From: Oceanospirillum sp047518265
GTDB taxonomy: Bacteria; Pseudomonadota; Gammaproteobacteria; Pseudomonadales; Halomonadaceae
NCBI GenBank assembly: GCA_047518265.1
Contig: JAKZRG010000006.1
Location: 177,848 to 241,847, forward strand
DNA: 64,000 nucleotides
Reading direction: 5' to 3'
Shown: positions 8,713-15,885 of the stretch, piece after piece
Position numbering within the stretch: the stretch's first letter is position 1
How the letters are laid out: each line of letters opens with the position of its first letter
Translations under genes and position numbers: made by a program
The notes under the pieces: model-generated
Seen by the model: the letters and a program-made list of their open reading frames with translations, nothing else
Told to the model about the DNA's origin: nothing
Databases searched by the model: none

Positions 8713-9876
8713 ATGACAGCTGTTAAAGCGAGTCCAACGGTTAGCCACCGTACCGGCTATCTTGCCGGATCGGCGCTGCTGTGTTTCTGGTTAGCACTCT
8801 TGCTAATGGCTAGCCTATTAGTCACATCAGGTCTATTAACCTACCTATTTATTACTGCAGTACTGGCTATTGCAGGCACCGGTTTTTTTATGCGTTTTTA
8901 TCGGCAATGCCAGCAAGAAAAACAGCAAGTAATGAAGCTGTGTCAGGCACTGGGAAATGGTCAGTATCAGACACGTTTAAAAGAGAATACACCCAGTGCC
9001 CAAAGCCTAGCGCTTAATGATTTGGCTCGAAAACAGGAGCAGATGTTACAGGCCTTAAGTTCTGCTGCCAGTGAAATTGGTTATACCTCACAAGAGCTAG
9101 ATCAAGTAGCCCGTCAACTGGTGGAGGGAGCAGAGGAGCAACAGACTCAACTAGACTCCATCGCTGCCGCCAGTGAAGAAACTGCCGTAACCGTTAAAGA
9201 GATCAATGGTCATGTGCAGGCGACACTGCGCTCTGCTGTTGAATTAAAGCAACTCAGTGAACAAGGCGATCAACAATCACAGCAATTGGATCAATCACTG
9301 ACACTTAGCTTGCAGATCTTTGATGAAACCCAACAGGTACTCGGTCAACTATCCAAACAAACCGAAGCCATTGGCAGCTTTATTAACACCATTGATGAAG
9401 TCTCCAACCAAACCAATCTACTGGCTTTAAACGCTGCTATTGAAGCGGCTCGTGCCGGAGAAGCGGGTCGAGGCTTTGCCGTAGTGGCCGATGAGGTACG
9501 AGGCCTTGCAGCACAAACTGCCGAAGCGGCCAGTCAGATCACCACATTGATCAGTAATGTACACAGCGCAGTAGAAGCCACGGATAAAGAGTTTGAACGC
9601 TGTCGGGAGGTACTGAAACAAGGGGCTGAAACCGGTCATCAACTGCGTAATGGCTTGCTATCGGTAGCGGATTATTCCGAGCGGACAGAAACCATGATTG
9701 CCAGTATCGAGCAAGCGATTCAAGAACATGAAACCGCAGGCAACAGCATCAGTGAACGCATGAACCGCATGAGTGAGCTGGGTGCCGCACACCATATTAA
9801 GGTTAGGGATGCCCTAGAGATTGTGGAATATCTGGAGCAGGTGTCTAAGAAGCTTGCGCCTTACCAAATTAAATAA
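8713..9876 (+). CDS. Methyl-accepting chemotaxis protein without periplasmic sensor
   Basis: A 387-residue chemoreceptor. Two adjacent membrane segments (about residues 16-37 and 40-60) are joined by only a few residues, so there is no periplasmic ligand domain and no PAS or HAMP domain is evident. The rest is the cytoplasmic signalling coiled coil. The hairpin tip, with IDEVSNQTNLLALNAAIEAA and the following RAGEAGRGFAVVADEVRGLA, spans about residues 227-266. Such minimal receptors must get their input from the membrane or a partner. The next gene, a one-TM protein with a NIT-like helical domain, is a candidate partner (inference). Confidence 0.9.
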   Translation: MTAVKASPTVSHRTGYLAGSALLCFWLALLLMASLLVTSGLLTYLFITAVLAIAGTGFFMRFYRQCQQEKQQVMKLCQALGNGQYQTRLKENTPSAQSLALNDLARKQEQMLQALSSAASEIGYTSQELDQVARQLVEGAEEQQTQLDSIAAASEETAVTVKEINGHVQATLRSAVELKQLSEQGDQQSQQLDQSLTLSLQIFDETQQVLGQLSKQTEAIGSFINTIDEVSNQTNLLALNAAIEAARAGEAGRGFAVVADEVRGLAAQTAEAASQITTLISNVHSAVEATDKEFERCREVLKQGAETGHQLRNGLLSVADYSERTETMIASIEQAIQEHETAGNSISERMNRMSELGAAHHIKVRDALEIVEYLEQVSKKLAPYQIK

Positions 9877-9931
9877 CGTGATCTATCTATCGCATACTCA
9901 AATAAAAGTATTTGGCTGCTTAGAGCTATTC

Positions 9932-10001
9932 TTGTTCCCACGCTCTGCGTGGTAATAAATAGCCTCAGTCTCCCACGCAGGAGCATGGGAGCCAGAGTGC
10001 T
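9932..10001. repeat. Palindromic intergenic repeat
   Basis: GTTCCCACGCTCTGCGTGG and, about 20 bp on, CCCACGCAGGAGCATGGGAG form imperfect inverted arms. This 'cccacgctctgcgtggg' type is a familiar dispersed intergenic repeat in proteobacteria. No second copy is evident in the window. Confidence 0.55.
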
Positions 10002-10053
10002 GACAAATGATTTCTGTATTACCAATTAAGTACCTGAGTGAAGGGGATACATT

Positions 10054-10842
10054 ATGATACTTACGCTTATCTTACTGCCCATACTGTTTGTTACGGGTTT
10101 ATTAGCGGGTTATCTCTATCGGCAGTACAGGATTAAACAGAAACAGCAGAAGGAACGTATGCTGGCTATCCAATGGATACAACTGCTATTGGATCTGATG
10201 GTATTACTACAACAACGGCGCGGACTAATGGGGGCTTATCTTAATGGCCAGAATCAATTTCAGTCCAAATTAACAGAGATTTCTCATCAAGCCTCTGTCT
10301 ACCAAAAGCGTTTAAACAATAGCGCCCTACCCAGCGTTAAAGGGGATAAATGGCGCTTGGTTAACCAACAGCTAACGGATCTCCTACATAAAGATTTTCA
10401 GGATTCCGGCGAGAGCTTTGCAGCCCATAGTCAGTTTTTTGCAGCCATCCTGGATCATATCTGGTGCATAGCAGAACGTTACCAGCTCACCACAGGTGCC
10501 GATAAAAAATCCCGTAAACAAGCGGATCAAGCTCTAAGACGCCTGCCGGGTGTGGTCGAACTACTGGGACAGATGCGCGGCCTAAGCACCATGACCGCTA
10601 GTCAAGGTTATTGCAGTTCAGCCTTTCGCTTACGCCTGATCTATCTGGCAGAACAGGTTGAATCAACCGCCGGTAAAACCAGCCTATCCACCGAACCTGC
10701 CCATGACTTTTTACAGTTGGTTGAAAAGGAGGTGCTAAGTAATGAAAGGGTTATCGTCAGTCCGGATCAACTGTTTGCCAGCGCCACAGAAGCCATTGAT
10801 ATCTATCTGGGGCAATCCAAAGCGATTTTGAGTCGGTTGTGA
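10054..10842 (+). CDS. Membrane-anchored helical protein with NIT-like sensor fold
   Basis: A 262-residue protein with one N-terminal membrane segment (about residues 2-21) followed by a basic stretch and an all-helical region. Two matching blocks, LLQQRRGLMGAYLNG near residue 50 and LGQMRGLSTMTASQG near residue 171, resemble the paired E/Q-x-RG helices of nitrate/nitrite-sensing (NIT) domains, but the match is by eye and weak. The basic RQYRIKQKQQKERM after the TM segment predicts that the helical part is cytoplasmic. It follows a chemoreceptor lacking a sensor and precedes a terminator. The function is otherwise unrecognised. Confidence 0.6.
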   Translation: MILTLILLPILFVTGLLAGYLYRQYRIKQKQQKERMLAIQWIQLLLDLMVLLQQRRGLMGAYLNGQNQFQSKLTEISHQASVYQKRLNNSALPSVKGDKWRLVNQQLTDLLHKDFQDSGESFAAHSQFFAAILDHIWCIAERYQLTTGADKKSRKQADQALRRLPGVVELLGQMRGLSTMTASQGYCSSAFRLRLIYLAEQVESTAGKTSLSTEPAHDFLQLVEKEVLSNERVIVSPDQLFASATEAIDIYLGQSKAILSRL

Positions 10843-10885
10843 TTGGATTGTAGAAAAGGGAAATGACAGACTATATTTGCTTTTC

Positions 10886-10912
10886 AAAAAGACCTGCTTA
10901 CAGGTCTTTTTT
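10886..10912 (+). terminator. Intrinsic terminator
   Basis: AAGACCTG-ctta-CAGGTCTT followed by TTTT, directly after the NIT-like gene and before the toxin-antitoxin pair. Confidence 0.85.
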
Positions 10913-10977
10913 GCTTAACTGAATTATGCTTTTTTCTTGTGGATACCTTATGACTGGTATATAAAAATACGTAACAG

Positions 10978-10992
10978 TCCGTAAAATACGGA
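10978..10992. promoter_or_regulatory. Operator candidate of the Phd/ParE module
   Basis: A perfect inverted repeat, TCCGTA-aaa-TACGGA, lies 13 bp before the antitoxin ATG. Antitoxins of this family repress their own promoter by binding such palindromes, so this is the likely site. Confidence 0.6.
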
Positions 10993-11005
10993 AAAGGTAG
11001 CGATA

Positions 11006-11284
11006 ATGAAAAATATGACAGCGACAAACGCAGCTAAAAACTTTGGCCAATTGGTTAACACAGTACAATCCGAGCCTGTAACCATTGAAAGTAATGGCAG
11101 AGCCGTAGCCGTGGTGTACTCATACAGTGAAGCAATGGCACTGCAAGCCGAAATTGAGAAACACGCGGAAGACAGTGTCATGCGTGGCTTAGACGATGTG
11201 AAAGCAGGCCGTACAGTCTCCTTTGATAACGACTTGATCCAAAAAATAAAAGCAGAAGTTATTAAAGAGCTAGATGAGCGCTAA
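11006..11284 (+). CDS. Type II antitoxin, Phd/YefM family
   Basis: A 92-residue antitoxin. The N-terminal DNA-binding fold typical of Phd/YefM is visible (TATNAAKNFGQLVNTVQSEP, then VTIESNGRAVAVVYSYSEA). The C-terminal tail is charged and helical (KIKAEVIKELDER) and would wrap the toxin. It ends 2 bp before the toxin start, as expected for a co-translated pair. The AGGTAG before the ATG is a weak ribosome site. It opens an accessory island that differs in content from the metabolic operons on both sides. Confidence 0.87.
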   Translation: MKNMTATNAAKNFGQLVNTVQSEPVTIESNGRAVAVVYSYSEAMALQAEIEKHAEDSVMRGLDDVKAGRTVSFDNDLIQKIKAEVIKELDER

Positions 11285-11286
11285 AA

Positions 11287-11586
11287 ATGAGACAGGTAAA
11301 ACTTTCGCAGGAAGCGGAACATAACCTTAAAGAGATCTTCTTGCATATAGCCATTGATAGCTATGTGGAGTACGCAGAAAGACAGATAACGACTCTATTG
11401 AAACAGTGCGAAGTCCTCACTCTAAATCCTCGCATTGGTAGCAAAAAAATAATACAGGGAAACGATGTTTACTTTTTCCCCGTTGGCCGTGTAAATATCT
11501 ATTACCAATTTGATGATGAGGCTCTTTTGGTGCTTTCATTCCATCATAGCCGTAAAAATCCAGATGACTTGATTCTTGATCGTTAA
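11287..11586 (+). CDS. Type II toxin, RelE/ParE family
   Basis: A 99-residue toxin with the RelE/ParE fold: VKLSQEAEHNLKEIFLHIA at the start and GRVNIYYQFDDEALLVLSFHH with HSRKNP at the end. The ending looks more like ParE (gyrase-directed) than an mRNase such as YoeB, but this is a judgement from pattern only. Its stop codon overlaps the left end of the palindromic element at 11581-11711. Confidence 0.85.
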   Translation: MRQVKLSQEAEHNLKEIFLHIAIDSYVEYAERQITTLLKQCEVLTLNPRIGSKKIIQGNDVYFFPVGRVNIYYQFDDEALLVLSFHHSRKNPDDLILDR

Positions 11587-11711
11587 CACTGTGCTCATAT
11601 TTGAAATGCGATATTCACACCTTAATCAACTACTGAAAGTTCGTGGATAGCCTCCTATTTACAGGCTATGCCCTTTCGTGGTGTCTACACTTCACTACCA
11701 TAGTGTAAACG
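11581..11711. repeat. 131-bp element with inverted ends, copy 1
   Basis: It begins CGTTAACACT (overlapping the ParE stop codon) and ends AGTGTAAACG, which are inverted copies with one mismatch. Inside is a further hairpin, ATAGCCT / AGGCTAT (11647-11669). Its right part (11668-11713) aligns without gaps to 12905-12950, about 35 of 46 positions. A related element lies on the other side of the HNH gene. Confidence 0.5.
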
Positions 11712-11775
11712 ACACCGTAAAGAAAAAGTCCTAAATTACAGCCATGAAAATCACATTAATTACTTTACTATATTG

Positions 11776-12711
11776 CTATACAAAGTAGGTTCTATATAGG
11801 TTTAAATATTCATCTGAGTCTGGATCAAATGCATGTACAAATCCGCAACTTGTATGTCTATTCTCATCATCGTGAATTAGAGGTGTGACAAATTTTTGCT
11901 TTTCTAATATTGATCCCATAGTTACGCCAAGCTCACCACATACCCAAAAAATAGACTGATTCGTTTTATGTTTCTGGGGTATTGGATCAGGAATTGACCT
12001 AATTAGAATAGATATAGATTGGTCTTGAAGTAGAGATGTACCTTCAAGGGTAAAGCTCCCATAGTGAGTGATTTTTGGTGTCTCTACTTTACCGCCGCCT
12101 GTAACAGAAGCCTCCCATTCCATATTTTCGCAATATAACTGATAGCTGAATCCAGGAGGGCCGGATACTTGTGGCGGATGCTCTATAAATTCAGGGTACT
12201 GTATCGTAAATCCAATACGGCGCATCTCATAATCTGATGAATTCTTTACCGTAATCGTGTGTTCTACCACATCTCCTATGGTTTTTTCAGTAACGGTAAA
12301 TCTTTCGGTTGCTGAAAAAGTTACCCCGATACCTTTTTTTATACTAATTTCTGGAAGCAACCACTTATCATCAGCCTGCCCCCTTATTTGTGACTCATGC
12401 CTTTGTTTCCATTCAAACAACAGCTCAGGAGGAAAGCGTGATGCATTACAATCAATTTCATTAGCATGGATTTGGCATAGATAAATGGCATTGGCAATGT
12501 TCTTTCTTTCATCCGTTGTCTGCGATGAATCATAACGAGGGCCTTTAGGGCTTGCAGCATGAATGTGCGCAGCGATTCCAACAGACGAAGCGTTGTCTGG
12601 ACCGTCACCTGGGAGCCAGCACAACTTATCACATCCTGGTTTACTACATCTTCCACCTGAGCGTTGAGCAAGAACTCTTTTTGTTGCTGGTGTGAAATCA
12701 TCACGTGCCAA
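11776..12711 (-). CDS. HNH nuclease fused to an unrecognised C-terminal domain
   Basis: A 311-residue protein. Residues 1-110 form an HNH endonuclease domain of the type found at the N-terminus of anti-phage effectors such as Cap5 (HNH-SAVED): RSGGRCSKPGC (zinc Cys), VGIAAHIHAASPKGPRYD, DERKNIANAIYLCQIH (Asn74, His82). Residues about 120-311 are rich in beta strands (TEKTIGDVVEHTITVKNSSD and similar) and I recognise no family; an Ig-like or sensor domain is a guess. The start is a TTG at 12711 with AGAGG 8 nt upstream; there is no better ATG. It is a single gene on the minus strand with no cyclase or other partner nearby. Likely role: DNA-degrading defence effector (inference). Confidence 0.75.
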   Translation of the reverse strand: MARDDFTPATKRVLAQRSGGRCSKPGCDKLCWLPGDGPDNASSVGIAAHIHAASPKGPRYDSSQTTDERKNIANAIYLCQIHANEIDCNASRFPPELLFEWKQRHESQIRGQADDKWLLPEISIKKGIGVTFSATERFTVTEKTIGDVVEHTITVKNSSDYEMRRIGFTIQYPEFIEHPPQVSGPPGFSYQLYCENMEWEASVTGGGKVETPKITHYGSFTLEGTSLLQDQSISILIRSIPDPIPQKHKTNQSIFWVCGELGVTMGSILEKQKFVTPLIHDDENRHTSCGFVHAFDPDSDEYLNLYRTYFV

Positions 12712-12919
12712 AATAAATACCTCTTCCTAGAAAATATACCGCTTTATTCATCCATTCTCGCAATCTTTAGAAGATTACAAGGTTCGCCAGCGTATTCTAT
12801 AAAAATTTATTTTAAATTAGTCCGCATTAAATCAAGGACATCTAACTTAAAAAAACAACCTTATGCTTTTACAGTAAATATCTGTCATAAGAATCACTCA
12901 TTGTGTGCCCTTTCTCGGT

Positions 12920-13045
12920 GTTAACACTTTGCTAGTAAAGTGTTAACGACCTCCCCTCCAGAACCCTACAGTTAATGCCATTTTCTCCAGCTTATCGGGG
13001 TTGGCGTGTATCGCTGCTAACATTTGACCTAGTGGAAGTGTTAAT
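12920..13045. repeat. 126-bp element with inverted ends, copy 2
   Basis: It begins GTTAACACTT and ends AAGTGTTAAT, inverted copies with one mismatch. The left end is itself a perfect palindrome: an 11-bp arm GTTAACACTTT (12920-12930), 6-bp spacer, complementary arm (12937-12947). A half copy (CTAGTGGAAGTGTTAA) lies at 13029-13044. It is related to the element at 11581-11711, so the HNH gene lies between two such elements. The inner part reads as a short open stretch on the minus strand (LPLGQMLAAIHANPDKLEKM), possibly a gene remnant. Confidence 0.5.
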
Positions 13046-13069
13046 GCGGTTCTATCATTTCATAATAAT

Positions 13070-13103
13070 TTACGCTTTTATTGCTATATCCATAAAAGCG
13101 TAA
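13070..13103. repeat. Perfect 12-bp inverted repeat
   Basis: TTACGCTTTTAT and its exact complement flank a 10-nt loop. It lies between the HNH start region and the end of the Fic gene. There is no T run on either side, so terminator function is doubtful. Confidence 0.45.
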
Positions 13104-13171
13104 GTTAAGTGAGAGTTGAGGGGGGATCGATCCCATAAAATTAGGATTATCCTTTTGAGAATATTGATGTT

Positions 13172-14281
13172 TTAGTCACGATAAGCACTGATCTCATTAC
13201 TGTCTTTAGTCATCAGCTTCATAAGCTTTGGGTGAACGAACAGTTTCTCTTTACCGGCTATTACTTCTTGTAGTACACCAATATCGACCAGTTGCTTCAG
13301 GTAGCTAGAGGCTGTTTGACGCTTGGCAATGCCTCTATCTACTAAGTAGCTAATACGGCAATAGGGCTGTTCAAATATTAACTGAACCAATTCATAACTA
13401 TAAATTTTTGGTAATTGATCACGAATATACTGGATAGTCTCTTCCATCAGATCTTTAATCACTGCGATTTTATCGTAAGTCCAGATAGCTGTTTGCTCAA
13501 CTCCTCGGAGCATAAAAAGTAGCCATTTTTCCCAGTCCTGATTGCGGGTAACCTGATTAAGCAGTTGATAATAATCTTGCTTGTTGTGAACAATGTAGCG
13601 ACTTAGATAAAGAATGGGGAGCGTCAATAAGCCTTGCTCAATTAAGTATAAAACATTCAGGATACGCCCTGTACGACCATTGCCATCATAAAATGGATGA
13701 ATGGCTTCAAATTGATAGTGACTAACCGCCATTTTAATGAGAGGGTCTATTTCATCCTCTTCATGTAAAAATTGCTCCCAATTGGTTAGCAAATCTCGAA
13801 TATTTTGTTCACCTGCAGGTGGCGTATAAATAATTTCCCCAGTGGTTTGATTACCAATGACAGTACCAGGGACTTTACGAACGTCCATTTCGGCATGTTT
13901 AAGAGTGCTACACACTTCGATCGCTGTAGTACTGCACAGCGGTTTTCTCTCCAGCTGAACAAACCCCTGATAAAGAGCTGTTCTATAACGCAGAGCCTCC
14001 TTGGTTGCATGATCGGCTCCATTATTTTCTTGGGCGTACTGAAATAAAAGATCAGTTGTTGTAACGATATTTTCTATTTCAGAACTGTCTTTTGCTTCAA
14101 GCAGAGGGAGCAGATTGATCAACATACTTTGGTTAGGAATTAGTTCACCGGCTTGTTTTAATTCTGCTAATGCTGCACGTGCCGAGATACAAACTTTCAA
14201 AACTGCCCTAGTTTCAAGCAAGTCGATATCAGGTGGTAATAAAGGTAATCGATTATAGGGCAGATCAGCTTGCCAACTCAT
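13172..14281 (-). CDS. Fic-domain protein with own inhibitory helix and winged helix
   Basis: A Fic protein of about 369 residues, predicted to AMPylate or otherwise modify target proteins. The catalytic motif HPFYDGNGRTGR is intact near residues 195-206. The inhibitory helix motif S-x3-E-N (SSEIEN) is at about 66-71, making this a self-inhibited class II Fic. The C-terminal part (about residues 285-350, with CRISYLVDRGIAKRQTASSY and LKQLVDIGVL) is a winged-helix DNA-binding domain. The frame opens at a TTG (14296), but the ATG at 14281 (MSWQADLPYN) is the likelier start. Palindromes upstream fit autoregulation by the winged helix. Confidence 0.9.
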   Translation of the reverse strand: MSWQADLPYNRLPLLPPDIDLLETRAVLKVCISARAALAELKQAGELIPNQSMLINLLPLLEAKDSSEIENIVTTTDLLFQYAQENNGADHATKEALRYRTALYQGFVQLERKPLCSTTAIEVCSTLKHAEMDVRKVPGTVIGNQTTGEIIYTPPAGEQNIRDLLTNWEQFLHEEDEIDPLIKMAVSHYQFEAIHPFYDGNGRTGRILNVLYLIEQGLLTLPILYLSRYIVHNKQDYYQLLNQVTRNQDWEKWLLFMLRGVEQTAIWTYDKIAVIKDLMEETIQYIRDQLPKIYSYELVQLIFEQPYCRISYLVDRGIAKRQTASSYLKQLVDIGVLQEVIAGKEKLFVHPKLMKLMTKDSNEISAYRD

Positions 14282-14327
14282 GTTTGAATTTTCCAAAAAT
14301 TTCGACGTATATTATTTAAAAGACAGT

Positions 14328-14391
14328 TTATGTCGATCCTATCGACATAACAATATAACGTGTCGATTTTTATTGATTTTATCAACACGTT
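14328..14391. promoter_or_regulatory. Operator array upstream of fic
   Basis: TTATGTCGAT and its exact complement are separated by 3 bp (14328-14350). A second pair, AACGTGTCGAT and ATCAACACGTT, follows at 14357-14391. Further TGTCGAT-like halves run to about 14435. The whole 300-bp gap to the LysR gene holds nothing else I recognise. Confidence 0.6.
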
Positions 14392-14600
14392 ACTTCGATA
14401 TGTTGATCCCATAAACATGTCGCCTGTACACGTCGAAAAAGTTAGCTCTTTTCGGTATACCATTCCAATACTTGATTTAGGTCTCACCAGCCATATTACC
14501 CGATATAGGGAAGTCCCATAAAACCTAGTTTTCGATTGAGACAAAACGAGCTGATTGACACAGTTTCCATACAGCCAGCAGGCCATAGCAGATTCTTATC

Positions 14601-15524
14601 CTATTCCTCCAACACCAAGGGTTCCTGAAAGGCGTGGGAGCTTAACCATTGCCGTACTATTTCGACGCCTGATTTAGGGCGGTAGCGTTCCGGTGGTTCC
14701 AGCAGATAAAACTGGGCTTCTGTGGTTAGGTTGTTTTCCACGGGTTTGACTAATAAGCCGTTGTCGAGATATTCATCAAAGAAGTTAGCCCAAGCCAATG
14801 CTAAGCCTTGCCCGTTTAATGCGGATTGAATCACTAGGGGATAGTTATTCATATTAAGTTTGCGGGTATTTTCCGGTGGTATCGATAAATCGCAGCGTTC
14901 AAACCATTCTCGCCATCCCAGCCAGTTTTCCCGTACTTCTAACGATAACAGTGTGCCGGTATGAAGTTGTTCCGGGTCTTTGATTTGCGGGTTCTTTTCT
15001 AGGTAGCTGGGGCTACACACCGGGAAGACATTTTCAAAAAATAGAGGTGTTGCTTTTAGGTTTTCCGGTGGGGTGCGGCAGTAATACAGTGCGATATCAA
15101 ACTCATCAGGGCGGATACGTCGTAGGGAATCCACTGCGATAATACGTAGATTAATCTCTGGATGTTGCTCCTGAAATAGGCTGAATCTGGGCAATAACCA
15201 GAAGGAGGCCATGGCATTGGTAGTCACTAGAGTCACCTGTTGATCCCCTTGCCATTGCAAAATATCCCCGGTAGCACTGGACAGTTGCAGCAGTGAAAGC
15301 TGTACGTGTTCGTAATACTCAGCTCCGGTGTCCGTTAGTAAAAGGGCGCGTTTATCACGGATAAACAGGGCTCTGCCAAGATAGTCCTCCAGATGACGCA
15401 CTTGTCGGCTGATGGCACCTTGGGTGACGCTCAGCTCATCGGCCGCTCGGGTAAAGCTGAGATAACGGGCGGCTGCTTCAAAAGCCACTAGGCTATTCAG
15501 CGGTGGCAAAGGTTTAATTCTCAT
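14601..15524 (-). CDS. LysR-family regulator, GcvA-like
   Basis: A regulator of about 307 residues. An N-terminal winged HTH (SFTRAADELSVTQGAISRQV near residues 24-43) is followed by a substrate-binding domain that starts VTLVTTNAMASFWLLPRFSL. The LPPLNSLVAFEAAARYLSFT opening is that of the GcvA/AmpR group. I place the start at the ATG at 15524 rather than the in-frame TTG at 15530. It lies downstream of the BCCT, DMT and DddP genes on the same strand and probably controls DMSP uptake and cleavage (inference). Confidence 0.88.
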   Translation of the reverse strand: MRIKPLPPLNSLVAFEAAARYLSFTRAADELSVTQGAISRQVRHLEDYLGRALFIRDKRALLLTDTGAEYYEHVQLSLLQLSSATGDILQWQGDQQVTLVTTNAMASFWLLPRFSLFQEQHPEINLRIIAVDSLRRIRPDEFDIALYYCRTPPENLKATPLFFENVFPVCSPSYLEKNPQIKDPEQLHTGTLLSLEVRENWLGWREWFERCDLSIPPENTRKLNMNNYPLVIQSALNGQGLALAWANFFDEYLDNGLLVKPVENNLTTEAQFYLLEPPERYRPKSGVEIVRQWLSSHAFQEPLVLEE

Positions 15525-15661
15525 AATCAAGTCCCAACGCTATGGCTTTAGTAGCCAGAACTGAGTGGGCCGCAGGCTCAGATAACTCTGAGCTGCGGCC
15601 TTATTGTTGTCGTTATTTTTGCATTAGCTTTTACATGAGCTGTCTTTTGTAATGCATTCAA

Positions 15662-15836
15662 ATGTCGGATGGCGCTTCGCTTATCCAACCTACTCTTAAA
15701 AGAAAATAATCCAGCTTACGTATACTCATCCTGCATTACATCAAAGTAGGTCGGAAAAGCCGGAGGCGCCTTCCGACAATTCTGATCGTCTAACGGTTCC
15801 TGATGCCGGATGACGCTTCGTTTATCCGTCCTACTA
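15662..15836. repeat. Cluster of three REP-like elements
   Basis: Three copies of a palindromic unit of about 33 bp lie at 15662-15694, 15746-15778 (inverted) and 15801-15836. The shared core is GTCGGATGGCGCTTCG-CTTATCC followed by (A/G)-CCTAC. A fourth copy is at 26532-26566. This is a BIME-like arrangement in the 361-bp gap between the LysR and BCCT genes. Confidence 0.65.
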
Positions 15837-15885
15837 TTGATGCTAAATACCTAAACTTAATATCAGAATCTCTTTGTAATTAGTA

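Noticed and set aside
12384..12704. Open frame of 106 codons overlapping the HNH gene
   Set aside because: It is a shifted-frame shadow of the HNH coding region, where a family match is clear in the other frame.
12920..12947. 11-6-11 palindrome resembling a XerC/XerD dif site
   Set aside because: The arm lengths fit, but the inner bases (CTTT / AAAG) are not the conserved dif ones and the perfect symmetry is unlike dif.
11581..13045. Integron attC sites flanking the HNH gene
   Set aside because: The layout is suggestive, but the GTTRRRY core is not met and no integrase is in the window, so I report only palindromic elements.
14278..14586. Open frame of 102 codons upstream of fic
   Set aside because: It lies over the operator palindromes, has no ribosome site or recognisable protein pattern, and has poor codon use.
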